DNA of 56,258 bases from a virus, in IMG/VR virus record IMGVR_UViG_3300046170_000034, positions 1 through 56,258 of that record; one strand, given 5' to 3'. Both the position numbers and the translations under genes were made by a program. This document shows, one piece after another, positions 25,301 to 36,300 of this stretch. Under the pieces are notes generated by a model that was not told the origin of the DNA, ran no database searches, and saw nothing but the letters and a program-made list of their open reading frames with translations. How positions within the stretch are numbered: position 1 is the stretch's first letter; each line of letters opens with the position of its first letter.

Positions 25301-26015
25301 TGTTTGGTGAACTGGCATTATCTGAAAGAGCATTAGCCGCGCAAGGAATTATAGAGTTCGGCGTAGCTGAGATGATCGGTACGTCTAGTAAGGCGTCCGT
25401 GGCATCTGGTATAATGTCCGGTGTTATAGATGCGTCGGCCAACTTTACGCAGTCTACCAACGCGATGTTTATAGCTAGTAATACCTCTACACAGATAGCT
25501 AGCTTTACCCAAAGCACTGATGCTTTGAGGGCAAGAACAGCAACCGCAGAACTTGAGTCTGTGTTTGTACAGTCTTCAACCGCTGCGCTAGTTCGCAAGC
25601 GGCGTATCAACACAGATCGCTAGCTTTACGCAATCGGCAGATGTCTCGTTGATTGCATCGGGCATAGCTGAGATGAGCTTTAACTTTACGCAGTCATCGG
25701 CGGCTATTAATATTCGCATCCGGTGTGGTTATACAGGACTTTAACTTTACTCAGTCCGTTACTCCATCTGTAGTATTTTCTACATCTGTAGATATAGAGT
25801 CATTATTTACTCAGTCTGTTCTTGGTGGGTTGCTTGAATTTGGTGTGGCAGAAATGAGCGCATCATTTATAATGACCGCAGATGGTCGCATATTATGGGA
25901 ACAGATTATACCTACTGGCACCGAAAACTGGACGACAATTTCGCATACAGGTGATACATGGACACCAATCAACGCTAGTGGTACAATCGAGCAATGGACG
26001 GAAAAGGTGGTCTAA
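25300..26015 (+). pseudogene. FTQS-repeat fibre protein broken by two frame changes
   Basis: One ancestral gene of about 238 aa seen in three frames. Frame A (25300-25623) and the following frames share repeats of the type A/N-x-F-T-Q-S spaced by about 20 residues, seven or so in total. Frame A to B changes near C25594 and frame B to C near C25715; skipping these single bases restores VASGVSTQIASFTQS and INIASGVVIQDFNFTQS. The C-terminus (ILWEQIIPTGTENWTTISHT, GTIEQWTEKVV) is a known type of marine phage fibre ending. Both breaks sit at the same place of the repeat (TTCGCA). Confidence 0.75.
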
Positions 26016-27146
26016 ATGGCTAGTACATTTACAGCAAATAGTGGCATAGAAAAACCCGGCTCCGGCGAACAGGCTGGAACGTGGGGATCCACAACAAACG
26101 CAAACTTTGATATTATTGATCGTGTGTCTAACGGCGTAGGTGCGATTACCCTATCTGGTACAACGCACACGCTAACCACAACTGATGGTGCGTTATCCGA
26201 CGGACATTACAAGGTGCTGGTTCTTGGCGGATCTCCCAGTGGCACAAACACTGTTACGATCAGTCCCAACGATCAGGACAAGTTGTACTTTGTACATAAC
26301 ACAACAAACCAATCTGTTACTTTTACGCAAGGCAGTGGTGGAAACGTAACTGTAGAAGCGGCAAAAACAAAAATTATATTTGCTGATGGCGCAGGAAGCG
26401 GTGCAAAAGTCACTGACTTTACCGCGATTATGCAGTTTACATTGGATGCCGCAAACCTAACAGGGACTATTGCTAACGCTCGTCTTGATCAGCAATTGCA
26501 AGATGTTGCTGGGCTAGCGGTTACAGACGGTAATATAATTGTAGGCAACGGAAGCAACTTTGTAGCTGAGAATGGATCTACAGCGAGAACATCATTAGGT
26601 GTGGCAATAGGCAGTGATGTTCAAGCGCATGACGCAGACTTAGATGCAATAGCTGGTCTTACATCCGCCGCTAACAAAGGTATTCAGTTTACAGGTTCCG
26701 GATCTGCTGGAACATATGATTTAACTGCCGCAGGTAAAGCTTTGCTAGACGATGCTGATGCCGCCGCACAAAGAACAACGCTAGGTCTTGGCTCTGCCGC
26801 CACTTTAACAGCGGGAACTTCCGCTAATAACGCAGTTCAACTTGACGGCTCTGCTAAATTACCTGCTCTTGACGGATCACAACTAACAGGTATATCGGAC
26901 TTAAAGTCGGCAGGAGCGGTGGGTGCATACGCTATTATATGGTCTAATAACGGGGGCAACGGCGTTGCAATAGGAAATACTTTTACTGCGCCCGGAAACC
27001 TCAATGTAATAATGGTTTCCGCAAGTGGAAATGTGCTCGTAGATACGCCGTACATTGCAAATGGAACTTGGCGGGTTATGAGCGGTGAGTTAAGTAATAA
27101 TAGTGGCACTACTGATAACCGTGCATTATGCCAACGAATCTCGTAG
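26016..27146 (+). CDS. Tail fibre protein
   Basis: A 376-aa fibre starting with the common GIEKPGSGEQAGTWGSTTNA attachment-type N-terminus. A shaft block TIANARLDQQLQDVAGLAV is shared with the fibre at 17365, followed by shaft-like Ala/Gly/Leu repeats and a distal beta domain (ITVSASGNVLVDTPYIANG-like). It starts directly after the broken repeat gene. Confidence 0.82.
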   Translation: MASTFTANSGIEKPGSGEQAGTWGSTTNANFDIIDRVSNGVGAITLSGTTHTLTTTDGALSDGHYKVLVLGGSPSGTNTVTISPNDQDKLYFVHNTTNQSVTFTQGSGGNVTVEAAKTKIIFADGAGSGAKVTDFTAIMQFTLDAANLTGTIANARLDQQLQDVAGLAVTDGNIIVGNGSNFVAENGSTARTSLGVAIGSDVQAHDADLDAIAGLTSAANKGIQFTGSGSAGTYDLTAAGKALLDDADAAAQRTTLGLGSAATLTAGTSANNAVQLDGSAKLPALDGSQLTGISDLKSAGAVGAYAIIWSNNGGNGVAIGNTFTAPGNLNVIMVSASGNVLVDTPYIANGTWRVMSGELSNNSGTTDNRALCQRIS

Positions 27147-27155
27147 GAGATTAAC

Positions 27156-29294
27156 TTGCCTCTTACAAAGTTACAGTTTAAGCCGGGTATCAACAGAGAT
27201 GTTACTTCGTATAGCAACGAAGGTGGGTGGTATGACTGCGATAAGATACGCTTTCGCTTTGGCTACCCTGAGAAAATGGGCGGCTGGGAAAAGTATTTGT
27301 CCAGCACCTACCTCGGGTCTGCTCGTGCCTTGCACAACTGGATCGCGTTAGATGGCTCTAACTACTTAGGTATAGGCACACATCTTAAATACTACATTGA
27401 AGAAGGTCAGACCCTAAACGACATAACGCCTATCAGAGCTACCACAAGTGCAGGTGACGTTACCTTTTCAGCTACAAACGGCAGTAAAACAATTGCTGTA
27501 GCTGATGTAAACCACGGTGCTGATCAAGGTGCCTTTGTAACTTTTTCTGATGCGGCCTCTTTGGGCGGCACAGTTACCGCCGCAGTTCTAAACACAGAAC
27601 ACACAATCACCCGTGTTGTTAATGGAAGCAACTATGAAATAGAAGTTACCGCCGCCGCTAATGGTAGTGACACAGGTAACGGTGGGTCAAGCACCGTGGG
27701 CGTATATCAGATTAACGCTGGCTTGGATTCTGCTGTCGGTGGAACTGGGTGGGGTGCAGGCTCGTATGGTGGTACTACAACCTCGGGCCTTGTTACCACT
27801 CTTAATGAAGACCTAGACGACAGCGAGACCACTATTACTGTCACCAGTGGCACTGGCATCGCAGCTAATGATGTAATCTTAATCGAAGAAGAACTAATCA
27901 AGGTCGGCGGCGTGTCTACCAATGATCTAACGGGGTGTACTCGTGGTCACTTAGGTACAACTGCGGTAACGCATTCTAATGGTCTTACCGTTCAGCTAGC
28001 GGTAGGTAATGCAAACGCCAGCAGTGACTTTACTGGGTGGGGAGTAGCTTCTGCTGGTGGTCTTACGACTACTACTCAGATACGTTTGTGGTCACACGAC
28101 AACTTTGGCGAAGACCTACTTATAAATCCTCGTGACAGCCTTATATTTTATTGGGACAGAACCAACAGCACTAGCACCAGAGCCATTGAATTAAGCACTA
28201 TTACAGGAACAAAAACAAGTGTTCCCACCAAGGTCAAGCAGGTGCTTGTTTCTGATCAGGACAGGCACGTTATTGCATTTGGCTCTGACGGTTTGGGTGC
28301 AAACTCTGGTGCCACACAGGGCGATGGTGTGCAAGATCCATTGCTTATTCGTTTTTCTAGTCAAGAGAATCCTATCGACTGGTTCCCGTCTGCCACCAAT
28401 ACAGCAGGCGACCTTCGCCTTGGTGCAGGCTCTACCTTTGTACAAGCTGTAGAAACCAAGCGTGAGATCCTAGTTTGGACGGACACCGCCCTTACTTCTA
28501 TGCGTTTTATTGGCCCGCCATTTACCTTTGGCCTACAACAGCTAGCCTCGAACATTACTATTGCAGGTCCTAATGCAGCGGTAGGAACCGAGGACGTTGT
28601 ATTCTGGATGGGCATCGATACATTCTACATCTACGCTGGTCAGACACAGCAATTACCTTGTTCTGTAAAGGACTATGTGTTCACCGACTTTAACATTGAG
28701 CAACGCGAGAAAGTATTTGCGGGTGTTAACTCAGAGTTTTCAGAGGTGTTCTGGTTCTACCCATCAGCAGGAAGCGTGGATAACGACAAGTATGTTGTGT
28801 ACAACTACGCAGAAAAAGTGTGGTACTACGGTGATCTATCACGAACTGCTTGGATTGACCGAGGCACTAAGTTCTACCCCGTGGCCGCTGGTGGTCAGTA
28901 CCTATACAACCACGAGTTTGGATACGATGACGACGGGTCAGCAATGAATTCGTATATCGAGTCTGCGGCAATCGACATCGGTGATGGTGATAAGTTTGCA
29001 TATATAAGCAAGCTAATACCTGACCTGACATTTGTTGGATCTACAGCACTTAGCAGTCCACAGGCAACCTTTACCGTCAAAGCACGTAACTTCCCCGGTG
29101 CTTCGTTTGACGCAGACACAGTGTCCGGTGATGCAGTTCGCACAGCATCGTCTCCTGTTGAGACATACACTAACCAATTGTTCTTGAGGGCTAGAGGTAG
29201 ATCTTTTGCGCTCCGAGTGTCGGCTGATGCCGTGGGTGCAAAATGGAAGCTGGGTAGTCCACGTATTGACATTCGCCAAGACGGGAGACGCTAG
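27156..29294 (+). CDS. Tail protein (tail tube/nozzle type)
   Basis: A 712-aa protein with TTG start and SD GTAGGAGA. The N-terminus (KLQFKPGINRDVTSYSNEGG, WYDCDKIRFRFGYPEK) and later IDWFPSATNTAGDLRLGAGS, FVQAVETKREILVWTD mark a large structural protein that in marine podoviruses lies after the fibre genes, comparable in size to tail tubular protein B / P22 gp10 nozzle. It probably forms the distal tail tube. Confidence 0.8.
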   Translation: MPLTKLQFKPGINRDVTSYSNEGGWYDCDKIRFRFGYPEKMGGWEKYLSSTYLGSARALHNWIALDGSNYLGIGTHLKYYIEEGQTLNDITPIRATTSAGDVTFSATNGSKTIAVADVNHGADQGAFVTFSDAASLGGTVTAAVLNTEHTITRVVNGSNYEIEVTAAANGSDTGNGGSSTVGVYQINAGLDSAVGGTGWGAGSYGGTTTSGLVTTLNEDLDDSETTITVTSGTGIAANDVILIEEELIKVGGVSTNDLTGCTRGHLGTTAVTHSNGLTVQLAVGNANASSDFTGWGVASAGGLTTTTQIRLWSHDNFGEDLLINPRDSLIFYWDRTNSTSTRAIELSTITGTKTSVPTKVKQVLVSDQDRHVIAFGSDGLGANSGATQGDGVQDPLLIRFSSQENPIDWFPSATNTAGDLRLGAGSTFVQAVETKREILVWTDTALTSMRFIGPPFTFGLQQLASNITIAGPNAAVGTEDVVFWMGIDTFYIYAGQTQQLPCSVKDYVFTDFNIEQREKVFAGVNSEFSEVFWFYPSAGSVDNDKYVVYNYAEKVWYYGDLSRTAWIDRGTKFYPVAAGGQYLYNHEFGYDDDGSAMNSYIESAAIDIGDGDKFAYISKLIPDLTFVGSTALSSPQATFTVKARNFPGASFDADTVSGDAVRTASSPVETYTNQLFLRARGRSFALRVSADAVGAKWKLGSPRIDIRQDGRR

Positions 29295-29524
29295 TGTCAA
29301 GCAACCAGATAGCACCGCCTAGACTACCGGAAGCACCCGCAGATTATTCTGTCCAGTATATGCAAGACTTAATCCGTACATTAGAACTGTTTATCGCACA
29401 GGAACGGAACCCCGGGGAGCTTCGCGGAACAAAAATAACATTAACGGCGTTGCCTACATCGGCAACTGGACTTGAGGCTGGAGCACTGTATAATGACAGT
29501 GGCACTGTAAAGGTAGTAACCTAA
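29294..29524 (+). CDS. Small virion-associated protein, 76 aa
   Basis: GTG start at 29294 overlapping the previous stop. The sequence PPRLPEAPADYSVQYMQDLI then R-T-L-E-L-F-I-A-Q is a familiar short tail protein in marine phages. The following stop overlaps the next ATG. Function unknown. Confidence 0.7.
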   Translation: MSSNQIAPPRLPEAPADYSVQYMQDLIRTLELFIAQERNPGELRGTKITLTALPTSATGLEAGALYNDSGTVKVVT

Positions 29525-30318
29525 TGGGACTGTTTAGCAAAATCACTGATATGGTAAAAGAAGCGGCACCCGTTATTGGTGGTGTCGTTGGTTTTGGAAT
29601 GGGTGGTTCAATCGGTGCGGCTATCGGATCTGGGATCGGGGGTCTTGCTTCTGGTCAAGAGGTTAACGAAGCTTTGAGAACAGCCGCTATTGGCGGCGCA
29701 CTGGGTTTAGGAGCAGAAGGTTTAGGTTTTAGTAAGGCCGCAAAAGGCGGCTTCTTACCTCAGATGCCGGGTGCAGCGTTGCCGCAGGCCGCCACACAAA
29801 TAGCTAATTTACCGCCTGAATTAACAACGGGTCAATTTAACGGCTCTGTTCAACCGTCGATGTTCGACAAAGCTCTTGGTTTTGCCAAAGAAAACCCATT
29901 CATAACCGCTGGTGGAATCGGTGCGCTAGCCATGTTAGGATCAACGGCCAAGGAAGAAGAAGCGGCAGGAAACTTGCGTCCATTTGCTGAAGGTAAAGTT
30001 ATTTCTACGCCCGTTACTACGCGAGAAGGCAGACGCCTTGATCTATCTAACCCAGAAGATCTTGCCTTGTATAAAGAAGACAAAGCCCAGTTCCTAGATC
30101 CGGAGTTCGAGTATTCCGAAAATGAACTAAGGCGCTATTATCATGGTGGTGAGGTATCGGGTCCCGGTACTGGGACCTCGGACTCTGTAGAAGCTATGCT
30201 ATCTGACGGAGAATTTGTAATGACAGCCCAAGCTGTTCGTGGTGCAGGTGATGGAGATAGGGATATCGGAGCGGCACGAATGTATGATATGATGGCTGAA
30301 TTGGAGGCACAAGCGTAA
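29524..30318 (+). CDS. Internal virion protein, glycine-zipper type
   Basis: A 264-aa protein with a long Gly/Ala-rich N-terminal membrane-interacting stretch (PVIGGVVGFGMGGSIGAAIG) and the C-terminal signature SVEAMLSDGEFVMTAQAVRG seen in marine phage virion proteins. It is the first of four probable ejection proteins in order (264, 299, 717, 1416 aa), reminiscent of the T7 internal core set. Confidence 0.75.
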   Translation: MGLFSKITDMVKEAAPVIGGVVGFGMGGSIGAAIGSGIGGLASGQEVNEALRTAAIGGALGLGAEGLGFSKAAKGGFLPQMPGAALPQAATQIANLPPELTTGQFNGSVQPSMFDKALGFAKENPFITAGGIGALAMLGSTAKEEEAAGNLRPFAEGKVISTPVTTREGRRLDLSNPEDLALYKEDKAQFLDPEFEYSENELRRYYHGGEVSGPGTGTSDSVEAMLSDGEFVMTAQAVRGAGDGDRDIGAARMYDMMAELEAQA

Positions 30319-31217
30319 TGGCAGTTCAAACCGTAGAGCAGATAGCAAGACTTCCTGAGTTTCAGGAACAGTACCTTGCTGACTTATTGAAACAGGCAAC
30401 CACCGTATCTGAAACAGGTATGCCGTATGCCCCTGCCCAGCTAGCAGATTTAGACACCCTCCAGCAAAAGGCTATCACAGCGGGTGATAAAGGTGTTGGC
30501 TCATACGTTCCCTTCCTACAGCAAGGTCAGGCGGCTATTGAGGGCGGGATTGCCACAGCAGGCGGTGCTCCAGTTACGGGCACGTCGTACCAACAGTTTA
30601 TGGATCCGTATCTTGAGGACGTGGTTCAGCAACAATATGCCGACATTGCAGAGCAGGGTGCCGTTCAGCAGAATCAACTCGGTGCTAGTGCCGTTGGAGC
30701 GGGAGCCTTTGGTGGATCTCGTCAGGCCGTGGCACAGGGACAGATAGCTGGTGATGTGCTAGAGCAACAGGCTCGCACAGGTTCACAGCTTCGTACCGCA
30801 GGTTTTGCACAGGCACAGCAGTTAGCCCAGCAACAAGCACAACAGAAGCTACAGCAGGCACAGCTACAGGGTGCTCTGGGTCAAGGCATTGCAGGTCTGG
30901 GTCAGCTTGGTCAGCAGATGGCTGGTCAGGACATCAACACACTGCTAGGATTGGGCGGACTACAGCAACAGCAGACACAGCAGGGTCTGAATCTGGCACA
31001 GCAGAATGCACTAGCACAACAGCAGTTGCCGTTCCAGCAGGTTGGCTTCTTGTCAGATATCTTCCAAGGTGTTCCAGCATTGCAGTCAACATACAGCACC
31101 ACACAAACACCGGGACCTAGCGCAACATCACAGTTGCTAGGACTTGGGATCGCGGGTCTAGGTGCGGCAGGTCAAGCCAAAGGGTTTGGAAATCTGCTTA
31201 ATTTCGGGAGATCGTAA
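30318..31217 (+). CDS. Gln-rich internal virion protein
   Basis: A 299-aa helical protein, strikingly rich in Gln, Ala and Gly, especially from about residue 140 to 250 (QQLAQQQAQQKLQQAQLQG). It resembles small ejection or tail-lumen proteins of podoviruses. ATG overlaps the preceding stop and its stop overlaps the next ATG. Confidence 0.72.
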   Translation: MAVQTVEQIARLPEFQEQYLADLLKQATTVSETGMPYAPAQLADLDTLQQKAITAGDKGVGSYVPFLQQGQAAIEGGIATAGGAPVTGTSYQQFMDPYLEDVVQQQYADIAEQGAVQQNQLGASAVGAGAFGGSRQAVAQGQIAGDVLEQQARTGSQLRTAGFAQAQQLAQQQAQQKLQQAQLQGALGQGIAGLGQLGQQMAGQDINTLLGLGGLQQQQTQQGLNLAQQNALAQQQLPFQQVGFLSDIFQGVPALQSTYSTTQTPGPSATSQLLGLGIAGLGAAGQAKGFGNLLNFGRS

Positions 31218-33370
31218 TGAACCCTATGAACCGTAGAATGTTCCGAGATCCGATGGCCGCTCGTCAGGCGTCGGGTATTCTTGCGTCATCACCGCAGTTG
31301 GCTAATGTAGTTCAACAGCGCCAGCCTGTACGTATGCAGGCAGGTGGATCACAAGAGATTGCTGTCTTGGCACAAGCGGCGGGTCAGGGTGACATGAGTG
31401 CCGTTGCTAAACTACAAAGCATTGCTTCAAGCAACACAACTCCTGCCGCTCTACGTAGCGCGGCGGCAGAAGTTCTAAACCTTCCAAGCATTAGCAGAAT
31501 TGCAAACCAAAAGCAGTATGCCAAAGATTTCTTTTCTAGCATTCGCAAGGGGCCGGAGAGTCAGGTAAACGTAGGTGTTGCAGGAATAGATAACAGCGGT
31601 TCGTTCATAACGGCTGGCGTTAACCCTAATGCGTTATCAAATGTTTTGTCTGATGCTACAGGTCGTAAGCCGGGAACAAATGTTTTGGGTAAGTCTCCTG
31701 AGTCTCAGGTTGATATAGGCACTTCTGGTATTGCAAATATTGCAGATCAAAAGCAATACGCTAAAGATTTCTTTTCCAGCATTAGAAACACGCCAGCAAG
31801 CATACAAGACAGAACGGCTTCATTGCCTATGACTAGAAAAGACATGTTGGCTAAAACTGAAAAGTTTAGGCAAGACAAACAAAACATAGCGGCGGCAAAT
31901 CAAATGGAATTAGATCCATTTGTTAAAGCGGCCATCGCCCAAAGGTTAGAAAACCAAGCTAATGTAATGGGCACTGCTCAAGACAGCGAGTTCATGGGTG
32001 CCAACACATCAGTTAATCCCACAGATCGTTTGGTGGATAGTTCCGGAGCCGTAAGTGTTATTCCAGAAGAGCGCCTAAGACTGGATGCCGCACCAGCAAA
32101 AACAGTTGCAGAAAGAATCGCTGAAGCGAAAGCGGCTCAAGAAGCATTAGCACCAAAAACAAGTACGGGCACAAACACAGCAGAAGACACTGTTACAACT
32201 GTTACAGCGCCGACGGTGGGTAAGAAGAAAGACGCAACTGTTACAGCGCCGACGGTGGGTAAGAAGAAAGACGCAACTGTTAAAAAAACCGGAGACGCAG
32301 TTGTTATTCCAGAAGAGCGTCTAAGACTGGATGCGGCAACGGCAGAGGATCCACCTAAAAAGAAAGCTGGTGAACGAACACTGAAGGAAGTGTTGGATAG
32401 CTTTTCTAATCTTCCAACGAAAGAACAGAAAAAAGGTGTTGCTGAACCTTCAAAGAAACAACGAGTCGAAGAAGAATACAATATTCTGAAAGATTTGATT
32501 GGTTCTGAAAAAGCAGAGGATATACGCACGAGCGCAAACTACAATCTGATTATGACAGGTCTTATGATTGCCGCTGGCGAGGATCCAAACGCGCTTGTGA
32601 ATATAGCTAAAGGTTCAGCCGCTGGATTAGCAGGGTATGGCGAAGCTATAGGAGAAGCCGCCAAAGAAGAAAACGCAGAAGACAGAGCATTGAAAATTCA
32701 GGCTGCATCGACTGTTACTCGTCGGATGGAAACAGAGGCGGCTAACAAATTTACCACTTCTGAGCGAGAGGCTAATCAAATTTTCCGCGCTAATGAAACC
32801 GATAGACTAGCTATAATTAATGATTTTGCGGCAACAAAGGACCGCGATTGGCGTGGACTTGAGAACCAAAAAGGCATCGATGCCACCGCCGCGCAAAACA
32901 AAGCCAACAGGCAATTACAGGCTGATATTGCTAACGCGACAAATGCTAGGCAAATTAAACTTGCAAAGGATAACTATGCCTTTTCAGCCGAGCAGGCTAG
33001 GCAGGGAAGATTGTTTGATCTAAACAAGCTTTCAATAACCACAGAAATTGCGGCACAGGCACGTATCGACGAACAAGAATTCCGTAGGGAACTTGCTGAG
33101 ATACCAACGGGTACTCAAGCTATATACGAGAAATACTTAACTCCCGAGCAGGTTGTTACTGCACTAACACGAAAAGGTAATTTAGGTGAAATGCTTTCAC
33201 CTCCGAGCAGAGGTCGATTCCAAAGCGAATTTTTGAAAGACGAAAACAGAGTGATTAAAGCAACCGATCAAATATCGCAAGGACTAGGTATAGAGCCAGA
33301 TGCCGTTACTGACGTCATGATCATGAAATTTGCTGGTAACATATATGATCAGTCAGGAATCAGCGGTTAA
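31217..33370 (+). CDS. Putative internal virion protein, 717 aa
   Basis: A large, mostly helical and charged protein with internal duplications: QKQYAKDFFSSIR occurs twice near the N-terminus, VIPEERLRLDAA occurs twice in the middle, and a 39-bp DNA unit encoding VTAPTVGKKKDAT is tandemly repeated at 32201-32278. The C-terminal 250 residues are long helices. Position before the 1416-aa protein suggests an ejection protein; no enzymatic domain recognised. Confidence 0.75.
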   Translation: MNPMNRRMFRDPMAARQASGILASSPQLANVVQQRQPVRMQAGGSQEIAVLAQAAGQGDMSAVAKLQSIASSNTTPAALRSAAAEVLNLPSISRIANQKQYAKDFFSSIRKGPESQVNVGVAGIDNSGSFITAGVNPNALSNVLSDATGRKPGTNVLGKSPESQVDIGTSGIANIADQKQYAKDFFSSIRNTPASIQDRTASLPMTRKDMLAKTEKFRQDKQNIAAANQMELDPFVKAAIAQRLENQANVMGTAQDSEFMGANTSVNPTDRLVDSSGAVSVIPEERLRLDAAPAKTVAERIAEAKAAQEALAPKTSTGTNTAEDTVTTVTAPTVGKKKDATVTAPTVGKKKDATVKKTGDAVVIPEERLRLDAATAEDPPKKKAGERTLKEVLDSFSNLPTKEQKKGVAEPSKKQRVEEEYNILKDLIGSEKAEDIRTSANYNLIMTGLMIAAGEDPNALVNIAKGSAAGLAGYGEAIGEAAKEENAEDRALKIQAASTVTRRMETEAANKFTTSEREANQIFRANETDRLAIINDFAATKDRDWRGLENQKGIDATAAQNKANRQLQADIANATNARQIKLAKDNYAFSAEQARQGRLFDLNKLSITTEIAAQARIDEQEFRRELAEIPTGTQAIYEKYLTPEQVVTALTRKGNLGEMLSPPSRGRFQSEFLKDENRVIKATDQISQGLGIEPDAVTDVMIMKFAGNIYDQSGISG
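32201..32278 (+). repeat. Tandem 39-bp in-frame duplication
   Basis: Two identical 39-bp units (32201-32239 and 32240-32278) starting GTTACAGCGCCGACGG. The unit length is a multiple of three, so the reading frame is kept and 13 residues are duplicated. Identity implies a recent event. Confidence 0.9.
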
Positions 33371-33390
33371 AACTTAGTTGGAGGCGGCCT

Positions 33391-36300
33391 GTGGAAGAAG
33401 ATGATCTTTTCAAGGGATTGATTGATGACCCCGTAGCAGACGAGGGTCTTACAGAAGATTCTCTTTTTGAGGGTCTTGTGGATGGAGCCGTCATGGCTCC
33501 TGCACAACCGGAAGTGGCCGACGAGCAAGACGAGGGCGTAGTTCAAGAGGCTATAGAAGGCGCAATTTCTGGACTTATAGCTATACCTCAAGGGATTCTA
33601 GAACTTGGTGCTATTGGTGTAGATCTTGCGGCGGGAACCAGTCTTTCATCTGCTGTGACAGAAAAAGCAGAAGGTCTAAGAGAATACTTAGGTCTCGATC
33701 CTACTGGTCTTGTTGGTAAAGGCACGGAAGCTATCTTTCAATATGCCATTCCCGGTCTTGGAGCCGCAGGCGTTGTAAGTAAACTTAGTAAGGTAGGAAG
33801 ACTATCCAAAGCTTTAGGAAAAGGTAAGGCGTCACCATTAAAAAACAAAGACGGTACACTAGGGTTAACACGCGGAGAAAAGCTTGGCCTTGGTGCACAG
33901 CAAGTTGCCGCCGCAGGTCTAGCTGATGCTGTTGTGGCTACTGACGGTACAACTACTATTGCAGACTTCTTTGAGGGCGGTCCCACACAAACTGATCAAG
34001 AAATAGGGTTGGCAGGTCGTGAAGAGGCGCTTCGCAGGTTAACCAATAAATTATCCGTGGGTGCAGAGGGCGCTGCGGCAACTATAGTTGCACCAGCAAT
34101 TCTTGCCGGAACCGCAAATGTAGCAGGTCGTGCACTTACTCAAGACACTATAGCTGGTGTTACCAACCCACTTGCAAAAGGTGTTCAGCTAGCGGCAAAG
34201 ACTACTATCAAAGGCGGTCAAAAAGTAAAAAAAGTTTTTGATGACGCAGAAGCGGATCGTATATTCCGCCCTGAACAACAGGGTGCTCTGGGTCAGGGAC
34301 TAGCTGGGTTGTCATCTATATTTAGATACAGAAGTTTTCTTCCTGAAAGAATTGCGGAACAGCGTTCTTTAATTTCTGGTGATGTAGAAGCTCAGATCAA
34401 AGGTGCTAAGTCTGTGCTTGCTGGTCTAGATAAAGAGATAGATGTTGTTTTAAAAGAAGCCGCAAAAGTTACATCAAAAAAAGACTCGCCACTTATCCGT
34501 CAAAAGATTTTTACTAACCTCGAAGAGTTTATGACAGGGCCTACCAAGGAAGCCAGACTTCGTGCCTTTGACGAACTGCCTGAAAACGTACAGCTTAAAG
34601 CAACTGAAATGCGTAAGCTTGTCGATAGGTTAAGTAACGACGTATTAAATAGTAACTACGTAAAGTCTTTAGATGGGGTTTCCGGGAAAAAAGGTTCGGG
34701 GATCACGGACATGGGAGCTGCGCTCAGATCCGAAATCGAGGAAAACTTAAATAAGTATCTTCGTCGTCGCTACCGCATCTTTGAAGACGCTAAATATGTG
34801 CCAACGGAAGAATCTATTGAGGCTGGTATAAAAGGATTTATGGGCAGTAAGCGTCAGACAATTAAAGAACTGTCGCGCCTTGTTAATAATAAAGCAGTTC
34901 CTGCTGAAAACAGAGCGGGACTGATGGAAAAGTACGGCCTAATTGGCGACCTTGATGACCCCACTAGCTTTAGGCTTGTGGGTGACGAGGTAACTCCAGA
35001 GCAAGCAAAGCAAGCTGTAGATGAATTCATAAAAAGACACCGCCCAAGAACAAGCAAAGGTCAAACTACTTTTACCTCTAGAGTAGAAGAGTTTGGGATC
35101 CAGCCCGGCATGTTTAAACAGCGCATGCAAAGGTCAGACTTTAAACGCGCACTACTGGGTGAGGTGTCAGACACTAGAGAAGCATTTCTTGGAACTGTGT
35201 CTGATCTAGCTGAGTTTCGTGCTGTTGATGACTACTTTGGCAGTATCGCAAATGCTTCTAGATCAAGTGAAAACATGAGTAAGTTTTTTGTGTCACCAGA
35301 AAAACTTCGACTTATGAATCCCGATGAATTAGACAACTACGTAGTTTTAGGCAAGGGCGATGACGTAGGAGACTCTGCGTGGGGGTCTTTGCAAGGCTTC
35401 GCTGTTCCTAACGCTTTGTATAACGACATGACCCGCTTGGTTATAAATGACATGGGCACGTCCGGTAACCTTGCAAGAAAAGCATACTCCGGATTCCTGC
35501 GATTAAAGTCGGGAGCGCAATACGCAAAGACTGTTTTATCTTTTACCACGCAAATACGTAACGTAACCTCTGCCGGACTTATGGCTTTGGCTCAAGGTAA
35601 TGTTGGTAAAGGCGCCAACCTCGGTGAATCCGTTCGTCTTGTGATGGATGACATCTTCGACATGAAACCAGAAGATGCGTTACGAGAACTACAGGAAGTG
35701 CAGGCTCTTGGTGTTACAGGAACGCAAGCAGAGTTACGAGAACTACAGGATCTTATCAAAAAAGGTCTAGGCTTTACCGAAGACGCGACTGTCGATGGGG
35801 TAAAGGTGGGTCGTAAGTTTGGCTCCTCGCTAACAGATAGCACGCTTGGTTCGTTTATATCCAAAACAGGAAAGGTTGCTCAGAACTTATATCAGGGCGG
35901 TGACGACGTTTGGAAAATATACAACTACAAGTTTGAGCAAAATAAGTTACGTAATGCTTTACGTTCGGAGACTTTGGAAAACCAGTACAAGGCACTCAAC
36001 GGGGCACCCGTTCAGCAGGGTACGGAAATAACCTCTGACATGGTAAACCGAGCATATAAAGAAGAAGCTGCACGGATCGTAAGAAATACAGTTCCTAACT
36101 ATAACCTAGCTCCAGAGGCCATACGCGGTCTTCGTAAACTACCTGTCGGTAACTTTATCACTTTTCCATACGAGATTCTTCGGACAGGTGTTAACACCAT
36201 TTCTCGTGCGGTTGATGAACTTGCTAGTGACAATGCCGCTATCAGGCAAATAGGATTGCGTCGCATAACCGGAGCCATGTCAACCTACGCTATTGCTCCT

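Noticed and set aside
17365-27146. Possible diversity-generating retroelement acting on the variable fibres
   Set aside because: No reverse transcriptase gene and no template/variable repeat pair with adenine-biased changes can be seen.
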